From assembly GCF_016597785.1 (NCBI RefSeq), contig NZ_JAENJG010000001.1, forward strand, positions 1,302,001 to 1,366,000: a stretch of DNA of 64,000 nt, written 5' to 3'. Each line of letters starts with the position of its first letter. Within the stretch, counting starts at the first letter, position 1. The notes beneath the pieces are model-generated. The model searched no databases, was not told where the DNA came from, and saw only the letters and a program-made list of their open reading frames with translations. Origin of the DNA: Leucobacter sp. L43 (GTDB lineage: Bacteria > Actinomycetota > Actinomycetes > Actinomycetales > Microbacteriaceae). This document shows, piece after piece, positions 48,748 to 57,575 of the stretch. The translations under genes were made by a program, and so were the position numbers.

Positions 48748-50049
48748 ATGGAGTCGGTCGACGTCGTCGTCATCGGAGCGGGGTTCGCGGGGCTGATCGC
48801 GGCAAGAGAGCTGAGCGCCGCCGGGCTCAGCGTGGTGGTGCTCGAGGCACGTGATCGCGTGGGCGGGCGCACCTGGACGGATCACCGCTTCGGGCACGAT
48901 CTCGAGCTCGGCGGCACCTGGGTGCACTGGGTGCAGCCGCACACGTGGGCCGAGATGACCCGCTACGGGCGCGACATCGAGCGCAGCCCCAGCGCCGAGG
49001 AGGCGTTCTGGCTCGGCGCCGACGGCGTCTCCCGAACGGGCTCCATCGCCGAGTTCATGGCACTCATCGACGATGGGCAGCAGGGCATCATCGACGATGC
49101 GCGAGAGGCGATCCCGCGCGGCGTCGATCCGACGACGGGCCGCATCGCGCAGCTCGACAGCCTCACGGTGCAGGATCGCATCGACTCCCTCGACCTCACG
49201 CCGGAGGCACGGGCGGCGAACGAATCGGTGTGGGTCGGGCACGTCAACGCCCCGCTCGATCAGGTGGGCCTGTCGAGCGCTCTGCGCTGGGTCGCAGCCA
49301 CGGGCGGGCACTGGCAGCTCATGCATGAGGCGTCGGCGACCTACCGCGTCGTCGGCGGCATGAGCGCATTCACGGCCGCCATCGCGGCGGACGTCCGCGG
49401 CGAGATCCGGTTCGGCGCCACAGTTGCCGCGGTGGAGAGCGATGCCGACGGGGCGAGCGTCGAGCTGGTGGACGGCTCGCGGATCCGCGCTCGTCGCCTC
49501 GTCTCCACGCTTCCGGCGAATGCCATCTCGACGATCGATTTCCGCCCACCGCTGCCCGATGCGTGGCAGCGGCTCTCGGCAGAGCGCGTCGCTTCGCAGG
49601 GCACGAAGGCGTGGATCAGGGCACGTGGCCACGTCACGCGGTTCTTCGCGTACGCGAGTCAGCACGACCCGCTCTCGGTACTCAAAGCCGAGTACTACGG
49701 CGCAGACGCAGACGGCGACTACACGCTGCTCGTGGGATTCGGCCCGGATCACACGCGCCTCGACCTCGACGACGTCGCCGCCGTGCAGGCCGCCGTCGAC
49801 GTCTTGCGGCCAGGCATCGAGGTGACCGGCGCGACCGGGCACGACTGGATGGCCGATCCGCTCTCGCAGAACACGTGGATGACGCATCGCCCGAAGCAGC
49901 TCACCCGGGATCTCATCGAGTTGCAGCGACCGCACGGCGCCGTGCACTTCGCGACGACCGACAACGCGAATCTGTGGGGCGGCTTCGTCGACGGCGCGAT
50001 CGAGAGCGGCTTGCGTGAGTCGAGGCGCATCCAGGCGGATCTCGCCTAG
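48748..50049 (+). CDS. FAD-dependent amine oxidase (flavin monoamine oxidase family)
   Basis: Oxidative deamination of a primary or secondary amine to an aldehyde with H2O2 formation. The 433-aa protein starts with the Rossmann FAD motif VVIGAGFAGLIAARELSAAG at about residues 6-25 and VVLEARDRVGGRTWT near 30-44. LGGTWVHWVQPHTW follows, typical of the monoamine/putrescine oxidase branch. The C-terminal FAD contact GGFVDGAIESGLREAR-like segment near 412-425 is present. ATG 48748 has GAGGAGGAG upstream and TAGGAT at 48713-48718 may be its -10. It is bracketed by two REP-like palindromes. Confidence 0.9.
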   Translation: MESVDVVVIGAGFAGLIAARELSAAGLSVVVLEARDRVGGRTWTDHRFGHDLELGGTWVHWVQPHTWAEMTRYGRDIERSPSAEEAFWLGADGVSRTGSIAEFMALIDDGQQGIIDDAREAIPRGVDPTTGRIAQLDSLTVQDRIDSLDLTPEARAANESVWVGHVNAPLDQVGLSSALRWVAATGGHWQLMHEASATYRVVGGMSAFTAAIAADVRGEIRFGATVAAVESDADGASVELVDGSRIRARRLVSTLPANAISTIDFRPPLPDAWQRLSAERVASQGTKAWIRARGHVTRFFAYASQHDPLSVLKAEYYGADADGDYTLLVGFGPDHTRLDLDDVAAVQAAVDVLRPGIEVTGATGHDWMADPLSQNTWMTHRPKQLTRDLIELQRPHGAVHFATTDNANLWGGFVDGAIESGLRESRRIQADLA

Positions 50050-50079
50050 CCCCGACGCCCGCAGCACCCCGAAAACCGC

Positions 50080-50137
50080 AGCGGGGTCATTCTTCGTGCG
50101 TGTCATGGAGGCGACACGCACGAAGAGTGACCCGGCT
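50080..50137. repeat. REP-like palindrome, copy 2
   Basis: Arms of 25 bases (50080-50104 and 50113-50137) with two mismatches around an eight-base centre. The sequence is nearly the same as the palindrome at 48625-48682. It lies 30 bases after the amine oxidase stop and 20 bases before the end of the convergent amidohydrolase, so it can terminate both. Confidence 0.9.
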
Positions 50138-50157
50138 CGCACGGTGTGCGGAGGAGG

Positions 50158-51771
50158 CTACCCCTCGTGCACGATCCGGCCGTCGACGACGGTCAGCACG
50201 ATCGGCACCTCGGGCAGCGCGTCGGCATCGGTCGCGACCGGATCGGCGCCCCACACCGTGAGATCGCCGACGGCGCCGATGGCGATGACGCCGCGGTCGG
50301 CATGACCTCTCGCCTGCGCCGGCCAGAGCGTGTACGCGAGGAGCGCTTCCTCGCCGGACAGCCGCTGCGACGGCTCGAACACGTTCGCCGAGGCGTCGCC
50401 CGGGGTGTGCCGGCCGCGCGCCCACGCCATGCCGACGCGCGGGTCGTACTGCGCCACGGGCCAGTCGGAACCCAGCACGAGTCTCGCCCCCGCGTCGAGC
50501 ACATCGCGCACGCGGTACCCGGTGTGGCTCCGATCCTCGCCCAACCGCTTCGCCCACGTGTCGCTGTGGTCGGAGGATCGCCACTGCATGTGCAGCGGCT
50601 GCATCGAGGCGGTCACCCCGCTGCCGCGCAGTTGCTCGACGTCCCCGTCGGAGAGCACTTCGAGATGCTCGATGGAGTGGAACGGCAGGCCGTCACGCGC
50701 CGGCAGCGCGGCGTACACGTCGAGCACACGGCTGACGGCGAAGTCGCCGACGGCGTGCGTCGCGATGAGCATGCCGGCGTCGTGATAGGCGCGCACGACG
50801 TCGCCGTAGCGCTCCCACGACGGCCAGAACGCGGCGCGCCCGTCGCCGCACGAGTCGGGCTCGTGCAGCCACGCGGTCCCCGTATCGATGACGCCGTCGC
50901 TGAAGAGCTTGATGGCACCGGTCTGCCAGAGGCGGCCGGCGCGATCCTTCTCCGAGATGACGCGCGCCACGTCGGCGTCGGTGTCGCCGACGGCGTGCCA
51001 GTGGTGCACCGTCAGGCGGTGATCCAGCTCGCCCCGCTCCTCGAGCTCTTCGAGCAGGTCGACCGTGGCATCCTTGCCGTCCATGATCGCGCCGCCGGTG
51101 AGCCCCACGGCCGCGAGCCGACGGAACATGTCGCGCAGGCCGTCTCGCGCATCGTCGTGCGACGGCTGCGGCGCGGCATCGAACACGAGATTGTAGGCCG
51201 TCGGCTCGCGCAGCTCCCCGGTCGGAACCCCGGCTTCGTCGACGACGATCTCACTCGCGTCCTCGAAGTCCCGGGAACCCGTGATGCCCGCCGCGGCGAG
51301 CGCGGGGGCGGTCGCGAGCCCGGTGTGCAAGTCGTAGCAGATGAGCGCGACCGGTCGTCCGGGCGCGGCGTCGGCGAGCAGATCGCCGCGCAGCCCGGTG
51401 TGCTCGAAGGCCTCGTACTCGAGGTTCCAGCCCCGCAGCCAGGCGTCCTCCGGGAGACGCGCGTGCTCAGCGGCGAGCGCAGCGCGCAGCTCGTCGATCG
51501 TCTCGAGTCCGCCGAGATCGAGCCCGGCGGTCACCGATGCCGCCCAGTGCGGATGGGTGTGCGAGTCGAACAGGCCGGGCGTCACGGTGGCACCGCCGAG
51601 ATCGCGGGTCGGTATCGCGAACTGCGCGGCGGCATCGGCGATCTCGGCGTCGGTGCCGACGAGTTCGATGCGGCCGGCGCGGATGAGGATCGCGGTCGCG
51701 TCGCTGGCCTCTCCGGTGTTGCTGCGCAGGGTCGCGCCGATCAGCGCGAGGTCGCCTCCTGAATGCTCCAT
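50158..51771 (-). CDS. Amidohydrolase (YtcJ-like, amidohydrolase 3 family)
   Basis: Metal-dependent TIM-barrel hydrolase of 537 aa. The metal-binding motif FDSHTHPHW is at about residues 67-75 behind a beta-sandwich start (DLALIGATLRSNTG... AILIRAGRIELVG). Further metal/active-site motifs are HHWHAVG near 252, ATHAVGDFAVSRVLD near 340, HSIEHLEVLS near 366 and VLGSDWPVAQYDPR near 430. Members hydrolyse N-acyl amides, formamides or related bonds; substrate unknown. It is the last gene of a minus-strand run that follows the PotABC-type importer and two FAD amine oxidases, so an amide derived from amine metabolism is likely. Confidence 0.88.
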   Translation of the reverse strand: MEHSGGDLALIGATLRSNTGEASDATAILIRAGRIELVGTDAEIADAAAQFAIPTRDLGGATVTPGLFDSHTHPHWAASVTAGLDLGGLETIDELRAALAAEHARLPEDAWLRGWNLEYEAFEHTGLRGDLLADAAPGRPVALICYDLHTGLATAPALAAAGITGSRDFEDASEIVVDEAGVPTGELREPTAYNLVFDAAPQPSHDDARDGLRDMFRRLAAVGLTGGAIMDGKDATVDLLEELEERGELDHRLTVHHWHAVGDTDADVARVISEKDRAGRLWQTGAIKLFSDGVIDTGTAWLHEPDSCGDGRAAFWPSWERYGDVVRAYHDAGMLIATHAVGDFAVSRVLDVYAALPARDGLPFHSIEHLEVLSDGDVEQLRGSGVTASMQPLHMQWRSSDHSDTWAKRLGEDRSHTGYRVRDVLDAGARLVLGSDWPVAQYDPRVGMAWARGRHTPGDASANVFEPSQRLSGEEALLAYTLWPAQARGHADRGVIAIGAVGDLTVWGADPVATDADALPEVPIVLTVVDGRIVHEG

Positions 51772-51839
51772 AGTGCTCCGTGCTCCGTTCTCGGTTGCGG
51801 TCGATGGGTGGTGTGGCTGGCGATGCGCCGGCAGAGCGG

Positions 51840-53045
51840 TCAGTGCCTGCCGATCGGGCTGTAGTGCCGGCGCGGCGCAGTCGCCGTGCCGAACCGTGCG
51901 GGATCCCAGTGCCGGTCGAATTCCGCGTCCGTCGGTTCGCCGGCTACGAGTGCCGCGAGGTACTCCCCCATGAACGCAGCGTACTTGAACCCCTCGCCGG
52001 AATCGCCGCAGGCGAGCACGACGGACGGGTGGATGCGGCCGATGATGAAGTCTCCGTCTCCCGAGTCAGTCCAGGTGCACACCTGGGTTCCGAGCACCTG
52101 GGGCACGATGGACGTGAGATCGCGTGCGACCCGTGCTCGGATCGTCTCGGTGCGGGCGGGGTCTGGGCGCCGATCGAGATCTTCGCCCAGCGTCCCTCCC
52201 GCAAGCGGGCGCAAGGGCCGGTCGAGCCCGATCTTGTAGCCGGAGGCGCCGTTCGGCATCGCGTAGACGCCTGCCGAGTCGGGCCCGTGCTCCGCGGGGG
52301 TCTCCGGCGGGCAGTCGACGAGACCCGGAAGGTCGGGAGCGGGCGGCGCGCCAACTGGGTCGCCCACATAGACGACCTGCTCGATGTAGGGCGTGAGCGG
52401 CAGCGCGATGCCGAGCCCGGGCAGCAGTTCGGCTGTTCCCGGCCCGGCTGCGACGAGCACTTGATCAGCGGAGCGGCGTTCTCCGCGCTCGAACCGCACC
52501 GTGGCCGAGGCGTCTCCGGGCTCGATCGCCGTGACGCGGGTGTGCGGCAGGTAGGCGCCCCCGGCCTCGATGAACGCTTCGAGGCCGCGCTGGAGCAGAC
52601 GATGGATGTGCACGACGCCCGCCTGCTCGACGTAGAGCGCGTCTCGTCCATCGGATCGCAGACCGGCGAACGCCTCTCCGACGCGGTCGGCCGAGATGCG
52701 TTCCACGGGTTCGCCGATCGCGGTGAGCGACTCGGCCACGGCCGGCAGTGAGGCGTCATCTCGCCACAGCAGACCGGTGCGGCGGTACACGGGTTCCTTC
52801 AACCGTTCGCTCAGGCGGTCCATGGCGTCGAGCGTGCCCCGCAGCGACCGAGCGCGCCACGGCTGCGTGTCTGCGAGGCGCCACAGCCGCGTGCTGCCGC
52901 CGTTCGACGCCGACGGGCCGCCCGGCTCGAAGCGCTCGACGAGGGTGACGTCCCACCCGCGATCCTGCAGGTCGAGCGCCGCGGGGAGCCCCCAGGCCCC
53001 CGCCCCGACCACGATCGCGGATCTGCGACCCGTGCGCGTCGCCAT
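51840..53045 (-). CDS. FAD-dependent oxidase, monomeric sarcosine oxidase / N-methyltryptophan oxidase (SolA) type
   Basis: Flavoenzyme that oxidises a secondary amine, 401 aa. FAD-binding VVGAGAWGLPAALDLQDRGWDVTLVE is at about residues 12-38 (with the GxGxxG core), followed by GGSTRLWRLADTQPW near 50-64 as in SolA. The C-terminal CTWTDSGDGDFIIGRIHPSVVLACGDSGEGFKYA region near 318-352 includes the Cys that covalently binds FAD in sarcosine oxidases. ATG 53045. It lies four bases after the cupin gene in the same operon. The substrate may be an N-methyl or N-alkyl amine. Confidence 0.9.
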   Translation of the reverse strand: MATRTGRRSAIVVGAGAWGLPAALDLQDRGWDVTLVERFEPGGPSASNGGSTRLWRLADTQPWRARSLRGTLDAMDRLSERLKEPVYRRTGLLWRDDASLPAVAESLTAIGEPVERISADRVGEAFAGLRSDGRDALYVEQAGVVHIHRLLQRGLEAFIEAGGAYLPHTRVTAIEPGDASATVRFERGERRSADQVLVAAGPGTAELLPGLGIALPLTPYIEQVVYVGDPVGAPPAPDLPGLVDCPPETPAEHGPDSAGVYAMPNGASGYKIGLDRPLRPLAGGTLGEDLDRRPDPARTETIRARVARDLTSIVPQVLGTQVCTWTDSGDGDFIIGRIHPSVVLACGDSGEGFKYAAFMGEYLAALVAGEPTDAEFDRHWDPARFGTATAPRRHYSPIGRH

Positions 53046-53049
53046 CCGG

Positions 53050-53412
53050 TCAGTCCGCGATCGTCGTGAAGTGCTTGCGCAACGGCTCGTGCACGCGCCA
53101 CACCCCGACCCAGCCAGACGGCATCACCATGACGTCGCCCGGCCCGAATTCCTCCGGCTCGTGGCCTGCGACGTCGATGGTCACGCGACCCGAGAGGATG
53201 GTGCAGATCTCGGTGTACCCGAGTCGCTCGGCGGTGAAATCACCGACGGTGCACTCCCACAGTCCGGTCGAGATGCGCCCGTCGTCCCAGACCTCCGTCG
53301 AGGCCTCGGTCTGGCCGGGCGTGAGCGCGGTCGGTTTCGGTCCGTGCGGGCCGAGCACGAGCGCGTCGGTGCCGTGCGCTGAGTACGTGCGGACAGTGCT
53401 GGTGGTGCTCAT
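53050..53412 (-). CDS. Cupin-fold protein (cupin_3/DUF861 type)
   Basis: Single-domain cupin of 120 aa with no known catalytic assignment. ISTGLWECTVGDF near residue 47, YTEICTILSGRVTIDV near 65-80 and GPGDVMVMPSGWVGVWRVHEPLRKHF near 90-115 match the cupin_3 barrel, often seen beside FAD amine oxidases. Metal ligands appear reduced: few His are present. ATG 53412 was chosen because no plausible start lies further up. It sits between the PuuB-like oxidase and the SolA-like oxidase. Confidence 0.85.
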   Translation of the reverse strand: MSTTSTVRTYSAHGTDALVLGPHGPKPTALTPGQTEASTEVWDDGRISTGLWECTVGDFTAERLGYTEICTILSGRVTIDVAGHEPEEFGPGDVMVMPSGWVGVWRVHEPLRKHFTTIAD

Positions 53413-53438
53413 GGATGATGCTCCAAACGTGTGCTGCG

Positions 53439-54809
53439 TCAGTGCCGGCCGGTGACGACGTCGGCGATGTGGGCGATGGGCGAGGTCTGCTTGCGGCCTG
53501 CGAGTTCCGAGCGGTCGGCGAGTCCGTACGCCGCGTACAGCCCCTTGGTCGCGAGCCAGCGCAACGGCTCCGGCTCCCACTTGCGCACGCGGTGATTGAC
53601 CCACGGAAGCCCCGTGATCTCGCTGTCGTTGCCGAGAATCAGGTCGGCGATCGTGCGCCCCGCGAGGTTCGTCGAGGTGACTCCGGTGCCGACGTAGCCG
53701 CCGCCCCAGGCGATCCCCGTCGAGCGGTCGAGCCCGACCGTGGCCGCCCAGTCGCGCGGCACCCCCAGAACCCCCGACCACACGTGGTCGATCGCCGCCC
53801 CGCGCGTCAGCGGGAAGAAGCGGTGCAGGATCTCGCTGAGCGTCTCCACCGTCACCTCGGGCGTGCGGCCATCCGTGTCGGTCTTCGACCCGTACTGATA
53901 CGGCACCCCGCGCCCGCCGATCGCGATGCGGTCGTCTGCGGTGCGCTGGGCGTACATGTAGACGTGCGCGAAATCGCCGAGCACCTCGCCCTGGTTCCAG
54001 CGCAACTCGTCCCAGACCTCGGCGCTGAGCGGTTCGGTCGCGATCAGCGACGAATTCATGGGCAGCCAGAGCCGGTGCAGGCCCTTGAGGTTCGCAGTGA
54101 AGCCCTCGGTCGCGCGCACCACGTATTCCGCGGAGACCGTGCCGTGCGTCGTGTGCACCCGGTGCGGAGCGATCTCGACGACGCGGGTGCGCTCGTAGAT
54201 CTCCACACCGAGGCGCTCTGCGGCGGCCGCGAGACCGGCGACGAGCTTGGCGGGCTGGATACGGGCCGCGTGGGGATGCCAGACGGCTCCCAGCGTGTGG
54301 GCGACGTTGATCTTGGCCTGCGCCTCCGACCGTTCCAGGAGCTCGAGATCAGTGTGCTTCCAGCGCTGCTCGGACGCGGCGAACGCCCGCATCCGAGCCT
54401 CCTGCGCCGGGGTGTAGGCGACCCCGAACTCGCCGCCCCGCTTGATGTCGGCGTCGATCCCCTCGGCCTCCGTCACACGGATCACCTCGTCGACCGTCTC
54501 GTTCATCGCGCGCTGGAAGCGCTCGACGGCGTCACGGCCGTGGGTCTTCTCGTACTGCTCCCGGCCCCCGGTGATGGAGTTCGTGAGCCAACCGCCGTTG
54601 CGACCGGATGCGCCGTAGCCGGCGTGCCGCTGCTCGACGACCACGACACGGAGCTCCGGACGCTGCTGCTTCAGGTAGTACGCGGTCCACAGGCCGGTGT
54701 ACCCGGCCCCGACGATCGCGACGTCGGCGGTCAGGTTGCCGGGGAGTTCCGCTCGCGGCGTCGGTGCGCCGATCTGCTGCCACCAGTGGGAAACGTTGCC
54801 GTTGATCAT
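53439..54809 (-). CDS. FAD-dependent amine oxidase, gamma-glutamylputrescine oxidase (PuuB)-like
   Basis: DAO-family flavoenzyme, 456 aa. N-terminal SHWWQQIGAPTPRAELPGNL precedes the FAD motif DVAIVGAGYTGLWTAYYLK at about 29-47 and GYGASGRNGGWLTNSITGG near 64-82, the pattern of PuuB and OrdL-like oxidases. The C-terminal VWSGVLGVPRDWAATVGLD and GGGYVGTGVTSTNLAGR near 365-382 complete the fold. E. coli PuuB oxidises gamma-glutamylputrescine; no gamma-glutamylpolyamine synthetase is visible here, so the enzyme may act on free or acetylated polyamines instead. The gene is next to potA. Confidence 0.9.
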   Translation of the reverse strand: MINGNVSHWWQQIGAPTPRAELPGNLTADVAIVGAGYTGLWTAYYLKQQRPELRVVVVEQRHAGYGASGRNGGWLTNSITGGREQYEKTHGRDAVERFQRAMNETVDEVIRVTEAEGIDADIKRGGEFGVAYTPAQEARMRAFAASEQRWKHTDLELLERSEAQAKINVAHTLGAVWHPHAARIQPAKLVAGLAAAAERLGVEIYERTRVVEIAPHRVHTTHGTVSAEYVVRATEGFTANLKGLHRLWLPMNSSLIATEPLSAEVWDELRWNQGEVLGDFAHVYMYAQRTADDRIAIGGRGVPYQYGSKTDTDGRTPEVTVETLSEILHRFFPLTRGAAIDHVWSGVLGVPRDWAATVGLDRSTGIAWGGGYVGTGVTSTNLAGRTIADLILGNDSEITGLPWVNHRVRKWEPEPLRWLATKGLYAAYGLADRSELAGRKQTSPIAHIADVVTGRH

Positions 54810-54876
54810 GAATATCGGTCTTTCTGCCTCGTCGGGCGATGGGGTGCGTGATGTGGCGGCCGCGGCCGCGGGCGTG

Positions 54877-55893
54877 TCAGACGGCGAAGACCGAGGCCGC
54901 TCCCGGGTTCCAGCTCAGCCAGGCCGACTCGTTCTCTCCGTGCAGCCAGTCGAGCCCTCGCGTGCCGCGGACGACACCGGTCGAGCCGTCGGGCAGCACG
55001 ACCTCGTACTTCCAGCCGGACCCCAGGTAGATCGCCTGGCGCACGGTGACGGGCACCGTCGGGTGACCCGCGCTCGCGCCGTCGGGCGTCGCGTGGAGCT
55101 CGCCGTGCTCGGGGCGCACCACGGTGATGTTCCGCCCATCGTCGCTCACGACCTTCGTGGATTCGCCGATGAACCCGGCGACGAAGAGCGACGCCGGGCG
55201 CTCGTACAGATCCTCGGACGTGCCGACCTGCTCGATCCGCCCCTCGTTGAACACGGCGATGCGATCGGAGAGGGTGAGCGCCTCCTCCTGGTCGTGGGTG
55301 ACGAAGACGAAGGTGCGCCCGACCTCGCGGTGCACGCGGCGCAGTTCGAGCTGGAGGCGCTCCCGCAACTGCTTGTCGAGCGCGCCGAGCGGCTCGTCGA
55401 GCAGGAGCACTTTCGGTTCGAAGACGAGCGCTCGCGCGAGTGCGACGCGCTGCTGCTGACCTCCCGAGAGCTCCTTGGGATGGCGATCCTCATACCCCTC
55501 GAGACCGGCGGTGACGAGCGCCGCTCGAGCGCGCTCGGCCGCATCGGCCCGAGCAACCTTGCGCTGCTTGAGCGGGAAGAGCACGTTGTCGAGCACGGAG
55601 AGGTGCGGGAAGAGCGCGTAGTGCTGGAACACGATGCCGAGTCCCCGCTTGTGCACCGGCACATCGTCCATGCGGCGACCGTCGATCTCGACGTAGCCCT
55701 CGGTGAGATCGGTGAACCCGGCGATGAGGTTGAGGGTCGTCGTCTTCCCGGATCCCGACGGGCCGAGGAAGGTCATGAACTCGCCGGCCTCGACTCTGAG
55801 CGAGACGTCGTCGAGGGCGATGGACTTCGGATAGTGCTTCGAGACCCCTGCGAGCAGGATCTCGGCACCGCGCTGGTTACGCTCGTCGGGCAC
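54877..55893 (-). CDS. potA: Spermidine/putrescine-type ABC transporter ATP-binding protein (system 1)
   Basis: ATPase of the PotA group, 338 aa. Walker A GPSGSGKTTTLNLIAGF near residue 42, signature LSGGQQQRVALARAL near 140, Walker B VLLLDEPLGALD near 160 and FVTHDQEEALTLSDR near 193 are all intact. A C-terminal TOBE-type regulatory domain covers about 250-338. GTG 55893 has GGAAGGAAA upstream and overlaps the potC gene by 17 bases. PotA symbol by family; the true substrate may be another polyamine. Confidence 0.92.
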   Translation of the reverse strand: MPDERNQRGAEILLAGVSKHYPKSIALDDVSLRVEAGEFMTFLGPSGSGKTTTLNLIAGFTDLTEGYVEIDGRRMDDVPVHKRGLGIVFQHYALFPHLSVLDNVLFPLKQRKVARADAAERARAALVTAGLEGYEDRHPKELSGGQQQRVALARALVFEPKVLLLDEPLGALDKQLRERLQLELRRVHREVGRTFVFVTHDQEEALTLSDRIAVFNEGRIEQVGTSEDLYERPASLFVAGFIGESTKVVSDDGRNITVVRPEHGELHATPDGASAGHPTVPVTVRQAIYLGSGWKYEVVLPDGSTGVVRGTRGLDWLHGENESAWLSWNPGAASVFAV

Positions 55894-56683
55894 GATTTTT
55901 CCTTCCGGTCAGCACCAGCGCGCCGATGACGAGCACGGTGGTGAACACGAGAATGACGGTCGCGGCTGCGGCGAGCGTCGGGTCGGTATCGCGAGTGACA
56001 CTCGCGTACATGAGCACAGGGAGGGTGTTGAGGTACGGACTCTTGATGAACAGCGAGAGCACGACCTCGTCGAACGACGTCACGAACGCGAAGAGCGCCC
56101 CCGAGACAATGCCGGGGATGATGTTCGGCAGCGTCACCGTGAGGAAGGTCTTCAGCCGGCTCGCGCCGAGGCTGAGCGCAGCCAGTTCGAGTCGATCGTC
56201 GAAGCCGGCAAAACCAGCGGTGATCGCGATGACGGTGAACGGCAGCGCGAGCACCGTGTGGGCGAGCACGAACCCGACGACCGTGCCGACGAGCCCGAGC
56301 TTCAAGAAGACGGCGTAGATGCCGATGGCGACGACGATGCCGGGCACGACCATGGGCGCGAGCAGACCGATGCGAAGCGTCGTCGACAGCCGCTTGTTCG
56401 TCAGCGCCCGCAGCCCGAGAGCCGCGAGGAGGCCGAGCACGGTTGCGAGCAGCGCGACCAGCAGACCGACGAGCAGCGAGTTCGAGAGCGCGGAAGTCCA
56501 GGCGCGGTTCGAGAAGAACGACTCGTACCACTGCAGCGACCACGTCTCCGGGGGGAAGGCGAAGGACGCCTTGCCCGTGAAGCTCAGTGGAATCACGACC
56601 AGGGTGGGCGCGATGAGCCAGAATGCGACGAGCACGCTGAACGCCCAGAGCACCACGCGGGTGACAGGGTGGATCTTGATCAT
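55877..56683 (-). CDS. potC: Polyamine-type ABC transporter permease PotC (system 1)
   Basis: Inner-membrane permease, 268 aa with six hydrophobic helices. The first helix FSVLVAFWLIAPTLVVIPLSF is followed by the conserved FPPETWSLQWYESFF. The coupling loop LAALSLGASRLKTFLTVTLPNIIPG (about 160-185) carries the E-A-A-type contact for PotA. ATG 56683 shares one base with the potB stop. Pairs with PotB to make the channel. Confidence 0.9.
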   Translation of the reverse strand: MIKIHPVTRVVLWAFSVLVAFWLIAPTLVVIPLSFTGKASFAFPPETWSLQWYESFFSNRAWTSALSNSLLVGLLVALLATVLGLLAALGLRALTNKRLSTTLRIGLLAPMVVPGIVVAIGIYAVFLKLGLVGTVVGFVLAHTVLALPFTVIAITAGFAGFDDRLELAALSLGASRLKTFLTVTLPNIIPGIVSGALFAFVTSFDEVVLSLFIKSPYLNTLPVLMYASVTRDTDPTLAAAATVILVFTTVLVIGALVLTGRKNRARRA

Positions 56684-57564
56684 CAGAACACCTCCACGGC
56701 AAGGCCTTTACGGCGTGCTGAGCGCACGATGAGTCCCACGATCGCGAGGAGGAGGAACGTCGCGACCAGCAGGATCACGCCGAGCGCACCGCCTCTGCCC
56801 CATTCGAGCAGGCTGCTCACCTGCGCGTAGATGGCTTGCGCGAGCATGCTGTCGGACGGCGAGCCGAGCAGGGCCGGGGTGACGTAGAACCCGAGCGACT
56901 GGATGAACACCATGAGCGAACCCGCGGCGATACCCGGGATCGAGAGCGGCAGGAAGACCCGGAGGAAGGCGATCGACGGGCGGGCGCCCAGTGAGCGCGC
57001 TGCGGTGACGAGCCTGCCGTCGATCCCGCTCATGACCGCGTAGAGCGGCAGCACCATGAATGGCATCAGCACCTGGCTCAAGCCGATCAGCACGCCCGTG
57101 TTGCTCCGGAGCAGCTGGAAGGGCCCGAGACCCAGGAACTCGAAGAACGAGTTCACGACGCCCGAATCCTGCAGCAGCACGATCCACGCGAACGTGCGGA
57201 TCATCAGCGACGTCCAGAACGGAATCAGCGAGATGACGACGAGTACGACGCGGGCGCGCGGCCCGACCACCGTCATCAGGAAGGCGTACGGATACGCGAG
57301 CAGCAGGCAGATGACGGTCGCGAGGAACGCGTTGCCGAACGTGCGGCCGAGGATCTCGAGGTTCTGGGGGTTCTGCAACGCCCAGGTGTAGTTGCCGAAG
57401 CCGAGCTCGGGCTCAGTGACGCTGCGCCACATGCTCTCGAACACCGGATACGCGAAGACTCCGACGAGCAGGGCGTAGGCGGGGAGCAGGAGCAGGAGCG
57501 CCCGGGCGGGTGCGCGCCGCGAGGTGTTCGCGGCGCGCACCACGGGGAGATTCGTGGTGGTCAC
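56683..57564 (-). CDS. potB: Polyamine-type ABC transporter permease PotB (system 1)
   Basis: Inner-membrane permease, 293 aa. A short charged N-terminus precedes a helix at about 22-45, then WRSVTEPELGFGNYTWALQNP, the large outer loop typical of PotB. The coupling loop is AARSLGARPSIAFLRVFLPLSIPG near 187-210. GTG 57564 lies 11 bases downstream of potD. Works with PotC and PotA. Confidence 0.9.
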   Translation of the reverse strand: MTTTNLPVVRAANTSRRAPARALLLLLPAYALLVGVFAYPVFESMWRSVTEPELGFGNYTWALQNPQNLEILGRTFGNAFLATVICLLLAYPYAFLMTVVGPRARVVLVVISLIPFWTSLMIRTFAWIVLLQDSGVVNSFFEFLGLGPFQLLRSNTGVLIGLSQVLMPFMVLPLYAVMSGIDGRLVTAARSLGARPSIAFLRVFLPLSIPGIAAGSLMVFIQSLGFYVTPALLGSPSDSMLAQAIYAQVSSLLEWGRGGALGVILLVATFLLLAIVGLIVRSARRKGLAVEVF

Positions 57565-57575
57565 GGGGTATCAGC

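Noticed and set aside
48712..50142. 476-residue minus-strand frame opposite the amine oxidase
   Set aside because: Shadow of the oxidase gene; its apparent start lies in the REP-like palindrome and the product is His/Arg-rich without family features.
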